DNA from: DASZHA01 sp035938265 | GTDB lineage: Bacteria; Chloroflexota; Dormibacteria; DASZGP01 | Direction: 5' to 3' | Length of the DNA stretch: 59,388 nucleotides | NCBI GenBank assembly: GCA_035938265.1 | Contig: DASZHA010000026.1 | Span: forward strand, 1 to 59,388 | Shown: positions 7,891 through 16,872 of the stretch, one piece after another | How positions within the stretch are numbered: the first letter of the stretch is position 1 | How the letters are laid out: every line of letters begins with the position of its first letter | Position numbers and translations under genes: made by a program | Notes under the pieces: generated by a model | The model's input: the letters and a program-made list of their open reading frames with translations, nothing else | Databases searched by the model: none | Told to the model about the DNA's origin: nothing

Positions 7891-9944
7891 CAGCCGCCGC
7901 CCGCCGGGCCCGCGCCGGTCGCCACCGGCGGCGTGTCAGTGGTCGAGCGGATCTGGTCGCGGTGGGCGAAGTAGTAGCTCATGATCTGGGCCGCCACCGG
8001 GGCCGACGCCTCATGGCCCTCGCCACCACCCTCGACGAAGGTCACCACCGCGACCTCGGGGTCGACCGACGGGGCGTAGGCGGCGTACCAGGCGTGGAGC
8101 GGGTAGCTGCCGCTGGCGTCGGCGACGCCATACTGCGCCGTCCCCGTTTTACCGGCGGGCGAGGGCACGTTCTTGAACTGGGGCTGGTCCCAGATGAACC
8201 CCGAGGTGCCGCCGGTCGAGGCCGCGGCGCGCAGCCCCTCCCGCACCAGGGCCAGGACCTGGGGTGAGGCCTGCACGGTGTGGTCCAGCACCGGCGTGAA
8301 GGGCTTGACCATCGAGCCGGCGACGCTGGTCACCCGGTTGGTCAGCTGTGGCCGCAGGTACTTGCCGCCGTTGGCGACGGTGGCGATCCACTCCAGGTCC
8401 TGCAGCGGGGTGACCAGCAGGTAGCTCTGGCCGATGCCGTAGGTGATGGTGTTGCCCTCGTACCACTTGCTGTCCTGCCAGGCAGGGTCGCCGGTCTGCT
8501 GGTAGGCCTCGGCGAAATAGCGCGTCTTCCAATCGCTGTTGGGAACGATCCCCTTGGCTTCGCCGGCGATATCGATGCCGGTGGCGCGGCCCACCCCGAA
8601 GTCGGAGGCGTACTGACTCAGGATCTGGTCACCCATGCGGTCGGCGACGGTGTAGAAAAACACGTCGCAGGAGTGTGCGATCGCCTGTACCACGTTCTGC
8701 GACCCATGCCCTGCCGTGTTCCAGCAGAGGAAGCTGCTGCTGCCCACGGTGAAGTGGCCGGGACAGTTGATGGTGCTGCCCTGGTTGATGGTTGCCGACT
8801 GCAACCCGGCCGACGCGGTTACCGGCTTGAAGGTCGACCCCGGCGCGTAGACGCCACCGATGGCGCGGTTGAGCAGGGGCAGCTGGGGGTTGTCGAGCAA
8901 CGCCTGGTACTGCTGGGTGGTGATGCCCTCGGCGAACTGGTTGATGTTGTAGTCGGGGAGGCTGACCATCGAGTAGACCTCCCCGGTCTGCGGGTTCAGG
9001 ACCACCGCCGCCCCCGCCAATCCGCGGCTGCCACCAAGCTTGTTATGGGCCTCGTCCATGGAGGCCTGGAGGTCCTTGACAACCTCCTTCTGGAGATTGA
9101 TGTCGATGCTGAGGTAGACGTTGTCGCCGGGCACGGGGTCGGTATTGGAGATCAGCTGCACCACCTTGCCCTGGGCGTCGGTCTCCACCACCTGCTGGCC
9201 GCTGGTGCCGCGCAGGTACGACTCGTTGGTCAGCTCCAGGCCGGTCTTGCCGGTGGTGTCGTCGAGCAGGTAGCCCTTGGGGTGGAGGTCCTGGTACTCC
9301 TGGGGGTCGAGCTTGCCGACATAGCCAAGCAGGTGGGAGAGCGCCGCCCCCTCGGTGTAGTGGCGGGTGGTGTCGGTCTGGAGACGGATCCCGGGCAGGT
9401 TGGGCAGGTTCTCGGCGATGGCTTGATAGGTGGCGTTGTCAAGGTTCTTCTTCAGCACCACGGGCTGGAAGGGCTCGCCCATGTGGGCCTCGGCCTGGTG
9501 CACGACCTCGTCCCCCGAGACCCCGGTCAGCCGCTGCACCAGGGCCAGCTCGCGGTTGCGGCCGTCCCCCGGCTTGGCCAGGTCGATGGGCACCAGGGCG
9601 ACGGCGAAGCTGCCCTCATTGACCACCAGCTGGGTGCCGTGGCGGTCGAAGATGATGCCGCGCGGCGCGACCACCGTCTGCTCCCGCACGCGGTTGCCCT
9701 CGGCCAGGTCGGAGAAATGCTTGCCCTGGCTGATCTGGAGGGAGAAGAGGTTCACGCCCAGGGCCAGGAAGGCGACCGCCAGGAAGCCGCCGAAGACCAG
9801 GATGCGGAGCGGCACCGGCTGGTCCTTGTCGTGTTGCTTCAAGTTCCGGGGACCGAAGGTTTCGCCGGCGCCCACCCTGGTGGGATCCTTCAGCTGGGGG
9901 CGCGGGTTGCGCGGGTCGACGATCCGCCGGCGACGTCTCAGCAA
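7890..9944 (-). CDS. mrdA: Penicillin-binding protein 2 (elongasome transpeptidase)
   Basis: 684 residues. A short basic cytoplasmic part is followed by one membrane anchor (ILVFGGFLAVAFLALGVNLF, about 49-68), a pedestal domain with PRGIIFDRHG, and the transpeptidase domain. Catalytic motifs are intact: SxxK as GSTFK (after YAP), SxN-type SCD in AHSCDVFFY, and KTG as AGKTGTAQYG. It cross-links peptidoglycan with RodA during rod elongation. The TTG start at 9944 has no obvious ribosome binding site. A GTG about 23 codons later is an alternative that keeps the membrane anchor. Confidence 0.95.
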   Translation of the reverse strand: MLRRRRRIVDPRNPRPQLKDPTRVGAGETFGPRNLKQHDKDQPVPLRILVFGGFLAVAFLALGVNLFSLQISQGKHFSDLAEGNRVREQTVVAPRGIIFDRHGTQLVVNEGSFAVALVPIDLAKPGDGRNRELALVQRLTGVSGDEVVHQAEAHMGEPFQPVVLKKNLDNATYQAIAENLPNLPGIRLQTDTTRHYTEGAALSHLLGYVGKLDPQEYQDLHPKGYLLDDTTGKTGLELTNESYLRGTSGQQVVETDAQGKVVQLISNTDPVPGDNVYLSIDINLQKEVVKDLQASMDEAHNKLGGSRGLAGAAVVLNPQTGEVYSMVSLPDYNINQFAEGITTQQYQALLDNPQLPLLNRAIGGVYAPGSTFKPVTASAGLQSATINQGSTINCPGHFTVGSSSFLCWNTAGHGSQNVVQAIAHSCDVFFYTVADRMGDQILSQYASDFGVGRATGIDIAGEAKGIVPNSDWKTRYFAEAYQQTGDPAWQDSKWYEGNTITYGIGQSYLLVTPLQDLEWIATVANGGKYLRPQLTNRVTSVAGSMVKPFTPVLDHTVQASPQVLALVREGLRAAASTGGTSGFIWDQPQFKNVPSPAGKTGTAQYGVADASGSYPLHAWYAAYAPSVDPEVAVVTFVEGGGEGHEASAPVAAQIMSYYFAHRDQIRSTTDTPPVATGAGPAGGG

Positions 9945-9969
9945 GGACGTGCCCGCAGGCGTCCGCGCA

Positions 9970-10473
9970 TCAGAACTCGGGGATGACGGAGACGGGGAAG
10001 CGGCCGTCGATCTTCCGCTGGAGGAAGAAGACGGGAACCAGGATGACCAGGTTGTACAGGGCGCCCGGCAGGAGGTCCCGCAGCACCACGTCCACCAGGC
10101 TGATCGGATGCTGGGTGGCGAGCAGCACCACCGCCAGGACCAGGCCGTAGAGGATGCTGGCAGCCAGCACGGCGGCGCCGGCGAAGAGCTCGGTCGAGCC
10201 CTGCATGACGCGGTGGCCGAGGTCCGCCAGGAAGGTCACCACCACCAACGCCAGCAGGTGGGACCCGGGGGGCATCTGCGAGAGCAGGTCGAGCACCAGG
10301 CCGCCGAAGATGGCCCAGGGCAGCGCCTCACCGCGCCCCCGCACGACGGCCCAGCAAACGATCCAGACCAGGAGCAGCTGCGGCCGCGCGGGTCCCACGG
10401 CTATCGCAGGCACCAGCGATGTCTGCATCGCCGCCAGGATCGCGATCAGCGGGAACGCTACCCAGGAGCTCAA
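9970..10473 (-). CDS. mreD: Rod shape-determining protein MreD
   Basis: A 167-residue membrane protein with five or six hydrophobic segments and typical MreD features. An early P-x-LLLVWIV segment is followed by RGRGEALPWAIFGGLVLDLLSQMPPGSHLLAL, which matches the conserved G-x-x-G-L-x-D motif. MreD links MreC and the RodA/PBP2 machinery in the membrane. The TTG start overlaps the mreC stop by 4 nt (TTGA). It lies between mreC and mrdA in the usual order. Confidence 0.92.
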   Translation of the reverse strand: MSSWVAFPLIAILAAMQTSLVPAIAVGPARPQLLLVWIVCWAVVRGRGEALPWAIFGGLVLDLLSQMPPGSHLLALVVVTFLADLGHRVMQGSTELFAGAAVLAASILYGLVLAVVLLATQHPISLVDVVLRDLLPGALYNLVILVPVFFLQRKIDGRFPVSVIPEF

Positions 10474-11291
10474 TTGGGCACGAAGTCGGTGTCGACCATC
10501 ACGTACTCGAGGCGGTTGAGGTCATCGAGGGGCGCGACCTGGGCCACCTGGGTGACCTGGGCCGGCTGGTAGCGAAACTGCGAGATCTCGGCAACGGGCA
10601 GTCCCTTGGGGAAGTTCCCCCCCAGCCCGGAGGTGACCAGGATGTCGCCCGGGTCGAGCTTGAGGTCGGTGGGCGCCCCCAGCATCTCGACCGCCAGGCC
10701 GTTGTCCCGTACCTTGAGGGTGCCGCCGAGGTGGGTCTTGGCCAGCTCGACGTTGACCGGCAGGGAGGGGTCGCTGACCAGGCGAACCTGGGCAGAGTTG
10801 GGCTGAACCAACGTCACCCGACCCACCAGGCCCCGCTGGCCGAGCACCGACATGCCCGGCTTGATCCCCTTACCGCTGCCGATGCTGATGGTCATCGACT
10901 GGCTCATGGCCTCGGGGTCGAGACCGATCACCTGGGCGCTGACGGTTTGGATCTTGAGGTCGTTGCGCAGGCCCAGCATGTCCCGCAGCTGCTGGTCGGT
11001 GACCTGGAGCTGGTCGGAGGCGGTCAGCTGCCGCTGCAGGTCAGCGACCTGCTGGCGGAGGCGCCGATTCTCGGCCTGGGTGTCGCCAATCGAGGTGATG
11101 GTGCCGATGAAATCGCGAATGCCGCCACCTGTGCTCGCGAACGTGACCTGGAACGGCTGGAAGAGGGTGGCGGCAACGCCGCGGACGGCATCGAAGCGCA
11201 GGGCTTGACCGAGGACGAGCAGGAGGATGGCCACGACAACCGCGACAACGAAGTAGGAGGTGGCCCGCGCCTGCGAGCCGCGCCGCATCAC
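10470..11291 (-). CDS. mreC: Rod shape-determining protein MreC
   Basis: A 273-residue protein with one N-terminal membrane segment (SYFVVAVVVAILLLVLGQAL, about 13-32). A coiled coil follows (ENRRLRQQVADLQRQL, about 74-90), then the two beta-barrel MreC domain with VIGLDPEAMSQSMTI, KGIKPGMSVLGQRGLVGRV and LVTSGLGGNFPKGLPVAEI. It activates PBP2 in the periplasm or wall zone. Start choice: GTG at 11291 is preceded by TAGCCT at 7 nt, which fits a leaderless start. The adjacent ATG at 11288 has an AGGTG at about 5 nt. It heads the operon mreC-mreD-mrdA-rodA-lipoprotein. Confidence 0.94.
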   Translation of the reverse strand: MMRRGSQARATSYFVVAVVVAILLLVLGQALRFDAVRGVAATLFQPFQVTFASTGGGIRDFIGTITSIGDTQAENRRLRQQVADLQRQLTASDQLQVTDQQLRDMLGLRNDLKIQTVSAQVIGLDPEAMSQSMTISIGSGKGIKPGMSVLGQRGLVGRVTLVQPNSAQVRLVSDPSLPVNVELAKTHLGGTLKVRDNGLAVEMLGAPTDLKLDPGDILVTSGLGGNFPKGLPVAEISQFRYQPAQVTQVAQVAPLDDLNRLEYVMVDTDFVPN

Positions 11292-11298
11292 GGCACCT

Positions 11299-11304
11299 AG
11301 GCTA
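11299..11304 (-). promoter_or_regulatory. Putative -10 box of mreC operon (TAGCCT)
   Basis: TAGCCT on the minus strand ends 7 nt before the mreC GTG, within the short gap after the acyltransferase gene. This is the TANNNT-at-start arrangement seen before many other genes in the window. Confidence 0.4.
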
Positions 11305-11315
11305 GCAGCGGGAGG

Positions 11316-13238
11316 TTAAGGGAGTAAGGAGGTCGGTGGAGCGGCGACCGTCACCGGCGCGGATGCCACGCCGGCCCAGTCCACCACGACCGCGTACTTG
11401 CCCGGCGGAACCGGGCTGGCCCGGCAGACGCCGGCGGCGCAGACTACCGATTGGCCGTCCCAGGTCACCGTCTGTGAGACCGTTGAGCCGGGCGCTAGCA
11501 GGATGCTGGGTACCGGGTCACAGACTGCGTTCGGGGTGCAGCGCTCGAACACCTTTCGACCGGCAACGTCGGTCACCGTCAACGCGGGTGCCGTGGGCGG
11601 CAGCGTGCAAGCCCGTCCCGAGACGTTCTTGACGTTGGTCGTGATGCCCACCGCAGTACCCGGGATGATGGGGCCGGCAAATGACGACAGCGACTGCAGG
11701 GTGTCAACCGGAGCGCAGGCTTGGACGCCAGCCGGCGGCTGTGGCTGGGCCGGAGGCTGGCCGGCACCGACGGTTCCTCCCGGGCCAGGAGCGGCGGAAG
11801 AGGTCGGGGCTGGCGACGCCTGGGAGCTCGCGCCAGCCGCATGGCCGCCACCACTGGCCGGACTCGGGAGGGCTTCAGCGGTCTGGTCGGAGGGCGACAC
11901 GGGGAGGCGGTTCCCTGGAGCTGCCGAGACTGACACCACCACAACCAGCGCCAGGCCCAGCGCCAGCCCGCCGGCCATCCCGCGGCGCAGGCGGCGTTCC
12001 CCTCTCGGGGCCACGGCGGCACGCTGTTTGAGGTCAAGGAACGGGCGCTCTACAAAGCGGTAGGTGATCGCCGATGCCAACAACGTGGCCGGCACCAACA
12101 TCGCGACCAGCAGCGCGGTGTGGACCGGCGGGGCCAGCCGGGCGCCAAAGGCGACGAGCTCGCCCGCGATGCACCAGTGCAACAGATAGATGCTGTACGA
12201 ATGTTTTCCGAGCCAGTGCAGCGCCCGGTTGTCGAGCACGGCCCAGGCCGGCCGCCCCGACCACTGCCAGACCAATGGGCCGGCCACCAGGCACCCGGTC
12301 CCCAACACCGCGAGGACTATGCGATTGGATGGCGCCGCGGGGTTCGACGCCGGCGTGAACCCTGAAACCCGGTGGAAAAGGTAGAGGAAGAGCAGGCCGA
12401 GGGGGACCAGGGCGAGGGCAACCAGGTGACCTCGGCGCAGGGTACGCAGCTTCGGCGCAAGCACGGGTTCGACCGCCGCCAGGAACACCCCCGGGAGGAA
12501 GCACACCAGCATTGCGGGAATGCTCCGCAGCCACAGGTTGTCCGGCGGCGACGCCTGGCGGAAGGCAATGCTTGCCGCCGCCAAGACTGCTATGGCCGTG
12601 ACCACCAGCAGCATACGACCCCTCACGGACGCCGGCCGTGGCCGGAACCGCAGTGCCAGCACCGCCCCTACGGGTATCAGGAGGTAGAAGGCAACCTCGA
12701 CATCCAGGGTCCAGGCAGGCCAGAGAAGAAATGCCGCCCGGCTTGCGGGGAAGAAGTTCTGAACCAGCCCGTAGATGGCGGCCAGCTCGTATGGAGGCGC
12801 GAGGAATGCCCCGGCTGGAGCGGCGTCTGGGAGCAGGACGTGGCGCAGCCAGACGATTGTGAAGATCAGCCAGTAGGCGGGCAGCAGGCGAAGCGCGCGG
12901 TTCTTGAGATATCGCCGCACCGACGGCTGCGGACCGCCAGATATGTAGGCTCGCAGGAACGGCCCGGTGAGCAGGTAGCCCGAGAGCACGAAGAACAGGT
13001 AGATCCCGAGGTCCAGGTGGGCAAGGAGCAGGGAGGGCACCTTGCCGAACTGGGCCAGGGATGTTGGATCCCCATTGGTCAATGCCACCGGCAGCGTGTG
13101 GAACAGCAGCACCGACATCGCCGCGATTGCCCGCAGAGGGTCGCCGGCAATAAAGGGCGTGGATCGTGACTGAGACCCGCCCCCCGTCCCGGACCTATCG
13201 GCGCTGGCCAATCCCCACCTCTCTGATGCAGGGCACAC
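11316..13238 (-). CDS. OafA-type membrane acyltransferase (acyltransferase 3) with extracellular C-terminal domain
   Basis: 640 residues. Residues about 27-400 form an acyltransferase-3 membrane domain of about ten helices: IAGDPLRAIAAMSVLLFHTLP carries the catalytic-type His, followed by YLFFVLSGYLLT, RALRLLPAYW, PAWTLDVEVAFYLLIP and HSYSIYLLHW near the end. A final helix is followed by an Ala/Ser/Pro/Gly linker (about 440-510) and a Cys-containing beta-rich domain (about 510-635, VQACAPVDTL onward). The likely reaction is O-acylation of a cell-surface glycan. A GTG start at 13238 is used. A TTG at 13211 sits behind a purine-rich GAGAGGTGGGG but at very short spacing. It lies 24 nt from mreC on the same strand. 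Confidence 0.88.
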   Translation of the reverse strand: MCPASERWGLASADRSGTGGGSQSRSTPFIAGDPLRAIAAMSVLLFHTLPVALTNGDPTSLAQFGKVPSLLLAHLDLGIYLFFVLSGYLLTGPFLRAYISGGPQPSVRRYLKNRALRLLPAYWLIFTIVWLRHVLLPDAAPAGAFLAPPYELAAIYGLVQNFFPASRAAFLLWPAWTLDVEVAFYLLIPVGAVLALRFRPRPASVRGRMLLVVTAIAVLAAASIAFRQASPPDNLWLRSIPAMLVCFLPGVFLAAVEPVLAPKLRTLRRGHLVALALVPLGLLFLYLFHRVSGFTPASNPAAPSNRIVLAVLGTGCLVAGPLVWQWSGRPAWAVLDNRALHWLGKHSYSIYLLHWCIAGELVAFGARLAPPVHTALLVAMLVPATLLASAITYRFVERPFLDLKQRAAVAPRGERRLRRGMAGGLALGLALVVVVSVSAAPGNRLPVSPSDQTAEALPSPASGGGHAAGASSQASPAPTSSAAPGPGGTVGAGQPPAQPQPPAGVQACAPVDTLQSLSSFAGPIIPGTAVGITTNVKNVSGRACTLPPTAPALTVTDVAGRKVFERCTPNAVCDPVPSILLAPGSTVSQTVTWDGQSVVCAAGVCRASPVPPGKYAVVVDWAGVASAPVTVAAPPTSLLP

Positions 13239-13442
13239 AATCCTTGTTCAGATCTTTACAACAGTAAACCGCACACCGGTCCCGACCACCAGTCTCCCGG
13301 CTCAGGTGCTTCACATCCGCCACCACTTATGCCAACGCTCGGACCATCGGATTCCGTCGCCTTCTTGCCCGACGACCTCGGGCAACCCTTTTAGCCGACC
13401 GTCACCGGCATCACCTGGCCTGGGTAGGCGAGCAGCGAGAGG
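13239..13442. other. 204-base intergenic region
   Basis: This is the longest gene-free stretch. It lies between the cyclase/NTPase stop and the acyltransferase start. It contains one strong hairpin (13365-13385, listed separately) and an A/T-richer patch at about 13245-13270 just upstream of the acyltransferase. That patch probably holds its promoter, but I cannot assign clear -35/-10 boxes. Confidence 0.5.
13365..13385 (-). terminator. Possible terminator hairpin after cyclase/NTPase gene
   Basis: A perfect 8-bp inverted repeat (TTGCCCGA / TCGGGCAA) with a 5-base loop lies 58 nt beyond the minus-strand cyclase stop. On the minus strand no U-tract follows; on the plus strand it is followed by CCCTTTT. 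It may act as a weak bidirectional terminator or be only an RNA structure. Confidence 0.35.
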
Positions 13443-16400
13443 TTAAGGGTCGCGGAGATGAGATCCGGCTTGCGCCAGCAGCGTCTCGGCTAGCTCGACG
13501 TGTCTGGGCATGCCCAGCTTTCGGTACGCGGTCGCGGCGTCGCCCGCCAGTCGCGTGGCGGTCTCCCGAGCCTCCGGCGTGCCCTTGCGGACCTCGATCC
13601 ACGCTTCCCAGTAGTCGGCATCGGCTTCCGAGCGAGGCCCCCAGAGGGCAGCCTCCCTGCGGGCCTGGTCGAGGTAGAGTGAGGCCTCGTCCCAGTCTCC
13701 GACGGCCGCCGAAGCCGCGGCCATGATGGACGCGATCACCTGGGAGTCGAAGCCGCGGAGTATGAACCCCCGCTCCTTATCCTGGACAAGCTGAGTCAAC
13801 AATGGATACAGCGCCGTCAGGCGGTTTGTCTCGCCAAGAACGAGATACGTCTCCGCGGCGCACCACGCGAGCGTGCGGGAACCCCAGTGGCTGCTCTGCC
13901 CCAACTCTGGGAGATCGGCCGCGAGCCGGTTAAGGAGTGCCAGGGCCTGATCTCTCCGGCCGAGGTATGCGCAAAACATGGCCCCCATCGCCGCAGGCAA
14001 TACCGCGTTACCGTACGGGATGTCCCACGTGTCAGCCTCGGCGCAGGTCCGGGCGGCCCCCTCCCAGTCCCCCCGGGCGAAGAGGACCGAGGCCTCGAAG
14101 AGGCGCGCATCGCGATGCCAGGGCATCCCCGTGTCCAGGCACAGGCGCACATCCTCCTGGCTTAGTCGCTCGGCCAGGTCCAGGTCACCACTCGCCTGCG
14201 CTCTGACATTGAGACAGCGCAGGTCACACATCTGAGCCCCGTGATGGCCGATCCTCTCGGCCAGCTGCGCTACCTCAACGTGCACGGCTTCCGATTCGTC
14301 GGGCCGCCCCGACCAGAGCAGGGAAAGCTCCACGAACGCGAGTACATTCACGAGGTCCCACAGGGCCCCCAGCGGACGGAGTAGAGAGGCGGCCTCACGA
14401 CCCATGGTTTCAACCTTCTCTCTGTCGGAGAACCAGAAGTGCGCGATGGATGCATACCCGAGCACCGTTCCCAGGAGCCGTGGGTCGTCGATGGTCCGGG
14501 CGATCGCGACAGCTTCGTTGACCATCTGCATGCTCACGTCGTATCCGCCCGCAGCGGCGAAGATCGCCCCGGTGAATGCCATCAGAGCGGCGCGCTTTCC
14601 CGGGTCGCGATCACCGAGCACGGCCAAGCCGCGGCCGGCGACTTCAATGGACTCCTGGAATTGACCTCTCCAGCTGAGCAGGAACGCCCGCTTGTGCGCG
14701 ATCGCCGCCGCCTCCTCGAACTCGCCCAACGCTTCGAGCTCGTCCATGGCCAGGGACAGGCTGGCCCCAGCGTCATCCCATTGCCCCGTGTCCATCTGGG
14801 CAAAGCCGAGCTTCGCCAGCGTCTGGGCACGCTCCTTGGCGTCCGACCAGCCGGACAACGACAGCGCATCTCGGAAGTAACCCAGCGCATCCTCGAAGGC
14901 CGCGGCATCCCGTGCCTGGTCCCCAGCCATGATCATGTACTCGGCGGTACGAGCCGAATCGGCCGCCTCTCCCGCCAGGAAGAGATGGTGGGCCAGTTCG
15001 ACCGCGTGCGCCGCCGCGGCCGTCCCCAACACCGGCTCCATTGCGTCAGCAACCCTGAGATGGAGGCGCTGGCGGCGCGGCAGCGACACATTGGCCAGGA
15101 GCGTCTGTCGGATCAGCTCGTGGGCGAAGCTGAAGCTCGTCTCAGCGCCGTCATCGGCGGCGTTGATCAGCCTGGCGCGTTCGGCCACGTCGACCGCATC
15201 GAGGAGGGCGTCAGCGCCAAGGTCGCTGGCCGATTCCAGCAGCTGGTAGCTGAATCGACGCCCGATCACCGCGGCGGTGGTCAACGCCTTGCGGGAGTCC
15301 TCGCTGAGGCGGTCCAGGCGGCGCCCGAGGACGAGCCTGATGCCCTCGGGAACATCGATGTCCGAGACCCGGAGGTCGCGCCGCCAGCCGCCATCGGCAT
15401 CGAGCAACTTGCCCTCTTCGCGGAGGTGTTGGAAGACCTCCTCGACAAAGAACGGGTTGCCTTCGGTCTCGTCGTAGATCGCGCTCACCAGGTCAGGTGG
15501 CGGGTCCTGGCCGGCTGCCAGCGTCTTGAGCATGGTCGCCACGGACTCTACCGAGAGGCCACGGAGCCTTACCCGATGAGCCAGCCGGCCGCGGAGGAAG
15601 TCCTCCAGGGCGCGGGCGAAGGGCTTGGTGCTGTCCAGGTCGGTGTCCCGATAGGTGCCCAGGATCAGGACCCGGCTGCCGGCGAGCCGCTCGGCGAGGT
15701 GCTGGAGAAGCAGAACCGTGGCCTCGTCTGCCCAATGGAGATCGTCCAGAAGCAGGAGTTGAGGACGGGCCTCCGCCGCCCGTCCCAGGAAGTCGTGGAT
15801 GCTGTTGAACAGGTAGCGTCGCTCCTGCTCCGGCGGCAGCTCCAGCGGTGCCGGGATGTCGGGGAAGACCCGCCGCAGGTGCGGGACCACCCGAGCCACC
15901 TCGGGAGCGGCGTCCCCCAGCGCCGATCGAAGCGCCCCGGGTTCGACCGCCTTCACGGCCGTCTCCAGGATCTCCACGATCGGGAGGTACGGAGCTCCAC
16001 CCTCCATCTCGACGCAGTGCCCCGCCAGGGTGCGAAAGCCCCGCCTCTCAGCCTCGATCATCACCTCTTCGGCAAGCCGGGTCTTGCCGATGCCCGGCTC
16101 GCCTCCGATCAGCACCAGCCCGCCCCGCGCGGCCTCGGCGTCGGTGACCGCAGCCAGGACCGCGTCACGCTCGGCGTCCCGCCCCACCAGCGGGGCTCGC
16201 TCGACCGGCGCCGGGACCTGGGGCACCTGCTCCCGCTTCCAGACCACCTCGAACAGCTGCCAGCGCTCGGGGAAGCCCTTGAGCCGGAACCGGCCACGGT
16301 TGGCAAAGGACACGTCGGGGACCACGCCCGCCAGGTCCTTGACCACGCCCGCGACTAGGATCTGCCCGCCATCGGCCTTGGCCACGATCCGCGACGCGGC

Positions 16401-16754
16401 GTTGACGGCGGCGCCCAGCATGTCGCCATCCTTCTCCATCACCTCGCCGCTGTTGAGCCCGATCCTGATGCGCGCCGCATCACCGGCATCCGCGCGGGCC
16501 GTCTCGTCGCATTCCCGCTGGATGGCGACGGCGCAGCTGACCGCCCGCCGCGCTGAGGCGAAGGCGACGATGAAGCCGTCGCCCAGGCTCTTGATCTCGT
16601 GGCCGCCGTGCTCGGCAACGTGGCCTCGAACCAGCTCCTCGCGCTTCCCCAGGATCGCGCGCGCCGCCTCGTCGCCCCGCGCCGTGTGCAGCGCCGTCGA
16701 TCCCTCCACGTCGGTGATAAGGATCGTCACGGTCCCCTCGGGTAGCTGACTCAA
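13443..16754 (-). CDS. Class III adenylate/guanylate cyclase fused to MalT-like NTPase and TPR repeats
   Basis: 1103 residues. The cyclase domain covers about 1-175 and looks catalytically complete: metal Asp15 (LITDVEGS), Lys55 and Asp59 (IKSLGDGF), Asn118 and Arg122 (VNAASRI). A STAND/AAA-type NTPase follows, with Walker A GEPGIGKTR near 219-227 and Walker B LLLLDDLHWADE. From about residue 590 to the end it is helical TPR-like (ALGYFRDAL, LGFAQMDTGQWDDAG). Such proteins are thought to switch cyclase output by ligand binding to the TPR region and NTP binding. The start is TTG with AGGAAGGA upstream and GATAAT at 16784-16789. It separates mreB from mreC. The signal is unknown. Confidence 0.9.
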   Translation of the reverse strand: MSQLPEGTVTILITDVEGSTALHTARGDEAARAILGKREELVRGHVAEHGGHEIKSLGDGFIVAFASARRAVSCAVAIQRECDETARADAGDAARIRIGLNSGEVMEKDGDMLGAAVNAASRIVAKADGGQILVAGVVKDLAGVVPDVSFANRGRFRLKGFPERWQLFEVVWKREQVPQVPAPVERAPLVGRDAERDAVLAAVTDAEAARGGLVLIGGEPGIGKTRLAEEVMIEAERRGFRTLAGHCVEMEGGAPYLPIVEILETAVKAVEPGALRSALGDAAPEVARVVPHLRRVFPDIPAPLELPPEQERRYLFNSIHDFLGRAAEARPQLLLLDDLHWADEATVLLLQHLAERLAGSRVLILGTYRDTDLDSTKPFARALEDFLRGRLAHRVRLRGLSVESVATMLKTLAAGQDPPPDLVSAIYDETEGNPFFVEEVFQHLREEGKLLDADGGWRRDLRVSDIDVPEGIRLVLGRRLDRLSEDSRKALTTAAVIGRRFSYQLLESASDLGADALLDAVDVAERARLINAADDGAETSFSFAHELIRQTLLANVSLPRRQRLHLRVADAMEPVLGTAAAAHAVELAHHLFLAGEAADSARTAEYMIMAGDQARDAAAFEDALGYFRDALSLSGWSDAKERAQTLAKLGFAQMDTGQWDDAGASLSLAMDELEALGEFEEAAAIAHKRAFLLSWRGQFQESIEVAGRGLAVLGDRDPGKRAALMAFTGAIFAAAGGYDVSMQMVNEAVAIARTIDDPRLLGTVLGYASIAHFWFSDREKVETMGREAASLLRPLGALWDLVNVLAFVELSLLWSGRPDESEAVHVEVAQLAERIGHHGAQMCDLRCLNVRAQASGDLDLAERLSQEDVRLCLDTGMPWHRDARLFEASVLFARGDWEGAARTCAEADTWDIPYGNAVLPAAMGAMFCAYLGRRDQALALLNRLAADLPELGQSSHWGSRTLAWCAAETYLVLGETNRLTALYPLLTQLVQDKERGFILRGFDSQVIASIMAAASAAVGDWDEASLYLDQARREAALWGPRSEADADYWEAWIEVRKGTPEARETATRLAGDAATAYRKLGMPRHVELAETLLAQAGSHLRDP

Positions 16755-16783
16755 AGCGTCCTTCCTGCTTCGCGAACGCTTCG

Positions 16784-16789
16784 ATTATC
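16784..16789 (-). promoter_or_regulatory. Putative -10 box of cyclase/NTPase gene (GATAAT)
   Basis: GATAAT matches five of six -10 bases on the minus strand, about 29 nt before the TTG start. It would leave a short leader containing the AGGAAGGA ribosome binding site, a conventional arrangement unlike the leaderless units nearby. No clear -35 is seen. Confidence 0.4.
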
Positions 16790-16872
16790 GGCCACCAGCC
16801 CCCGGCGTTCTGCCCAGAATTGCACGCAGGATGGCGCTGTCACTGGCGGCCAGGCCGTCGACGACCTCGCAA

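Noticed and set aside
8280..9986. A 568-codon plus-strand open frame
   Set aside because: It is antisense to mrdA (PBP2) with intact catalytic motifs and shows only repetitive G/V/H/Q-rich composition.
14439..16358. A 639-codon plus-strand open frame
   Set aside because: It is antisense to the cyclase/NTPase gene, whose Walker and cyclase motifs are intact. No signature is visible in the antisense product.
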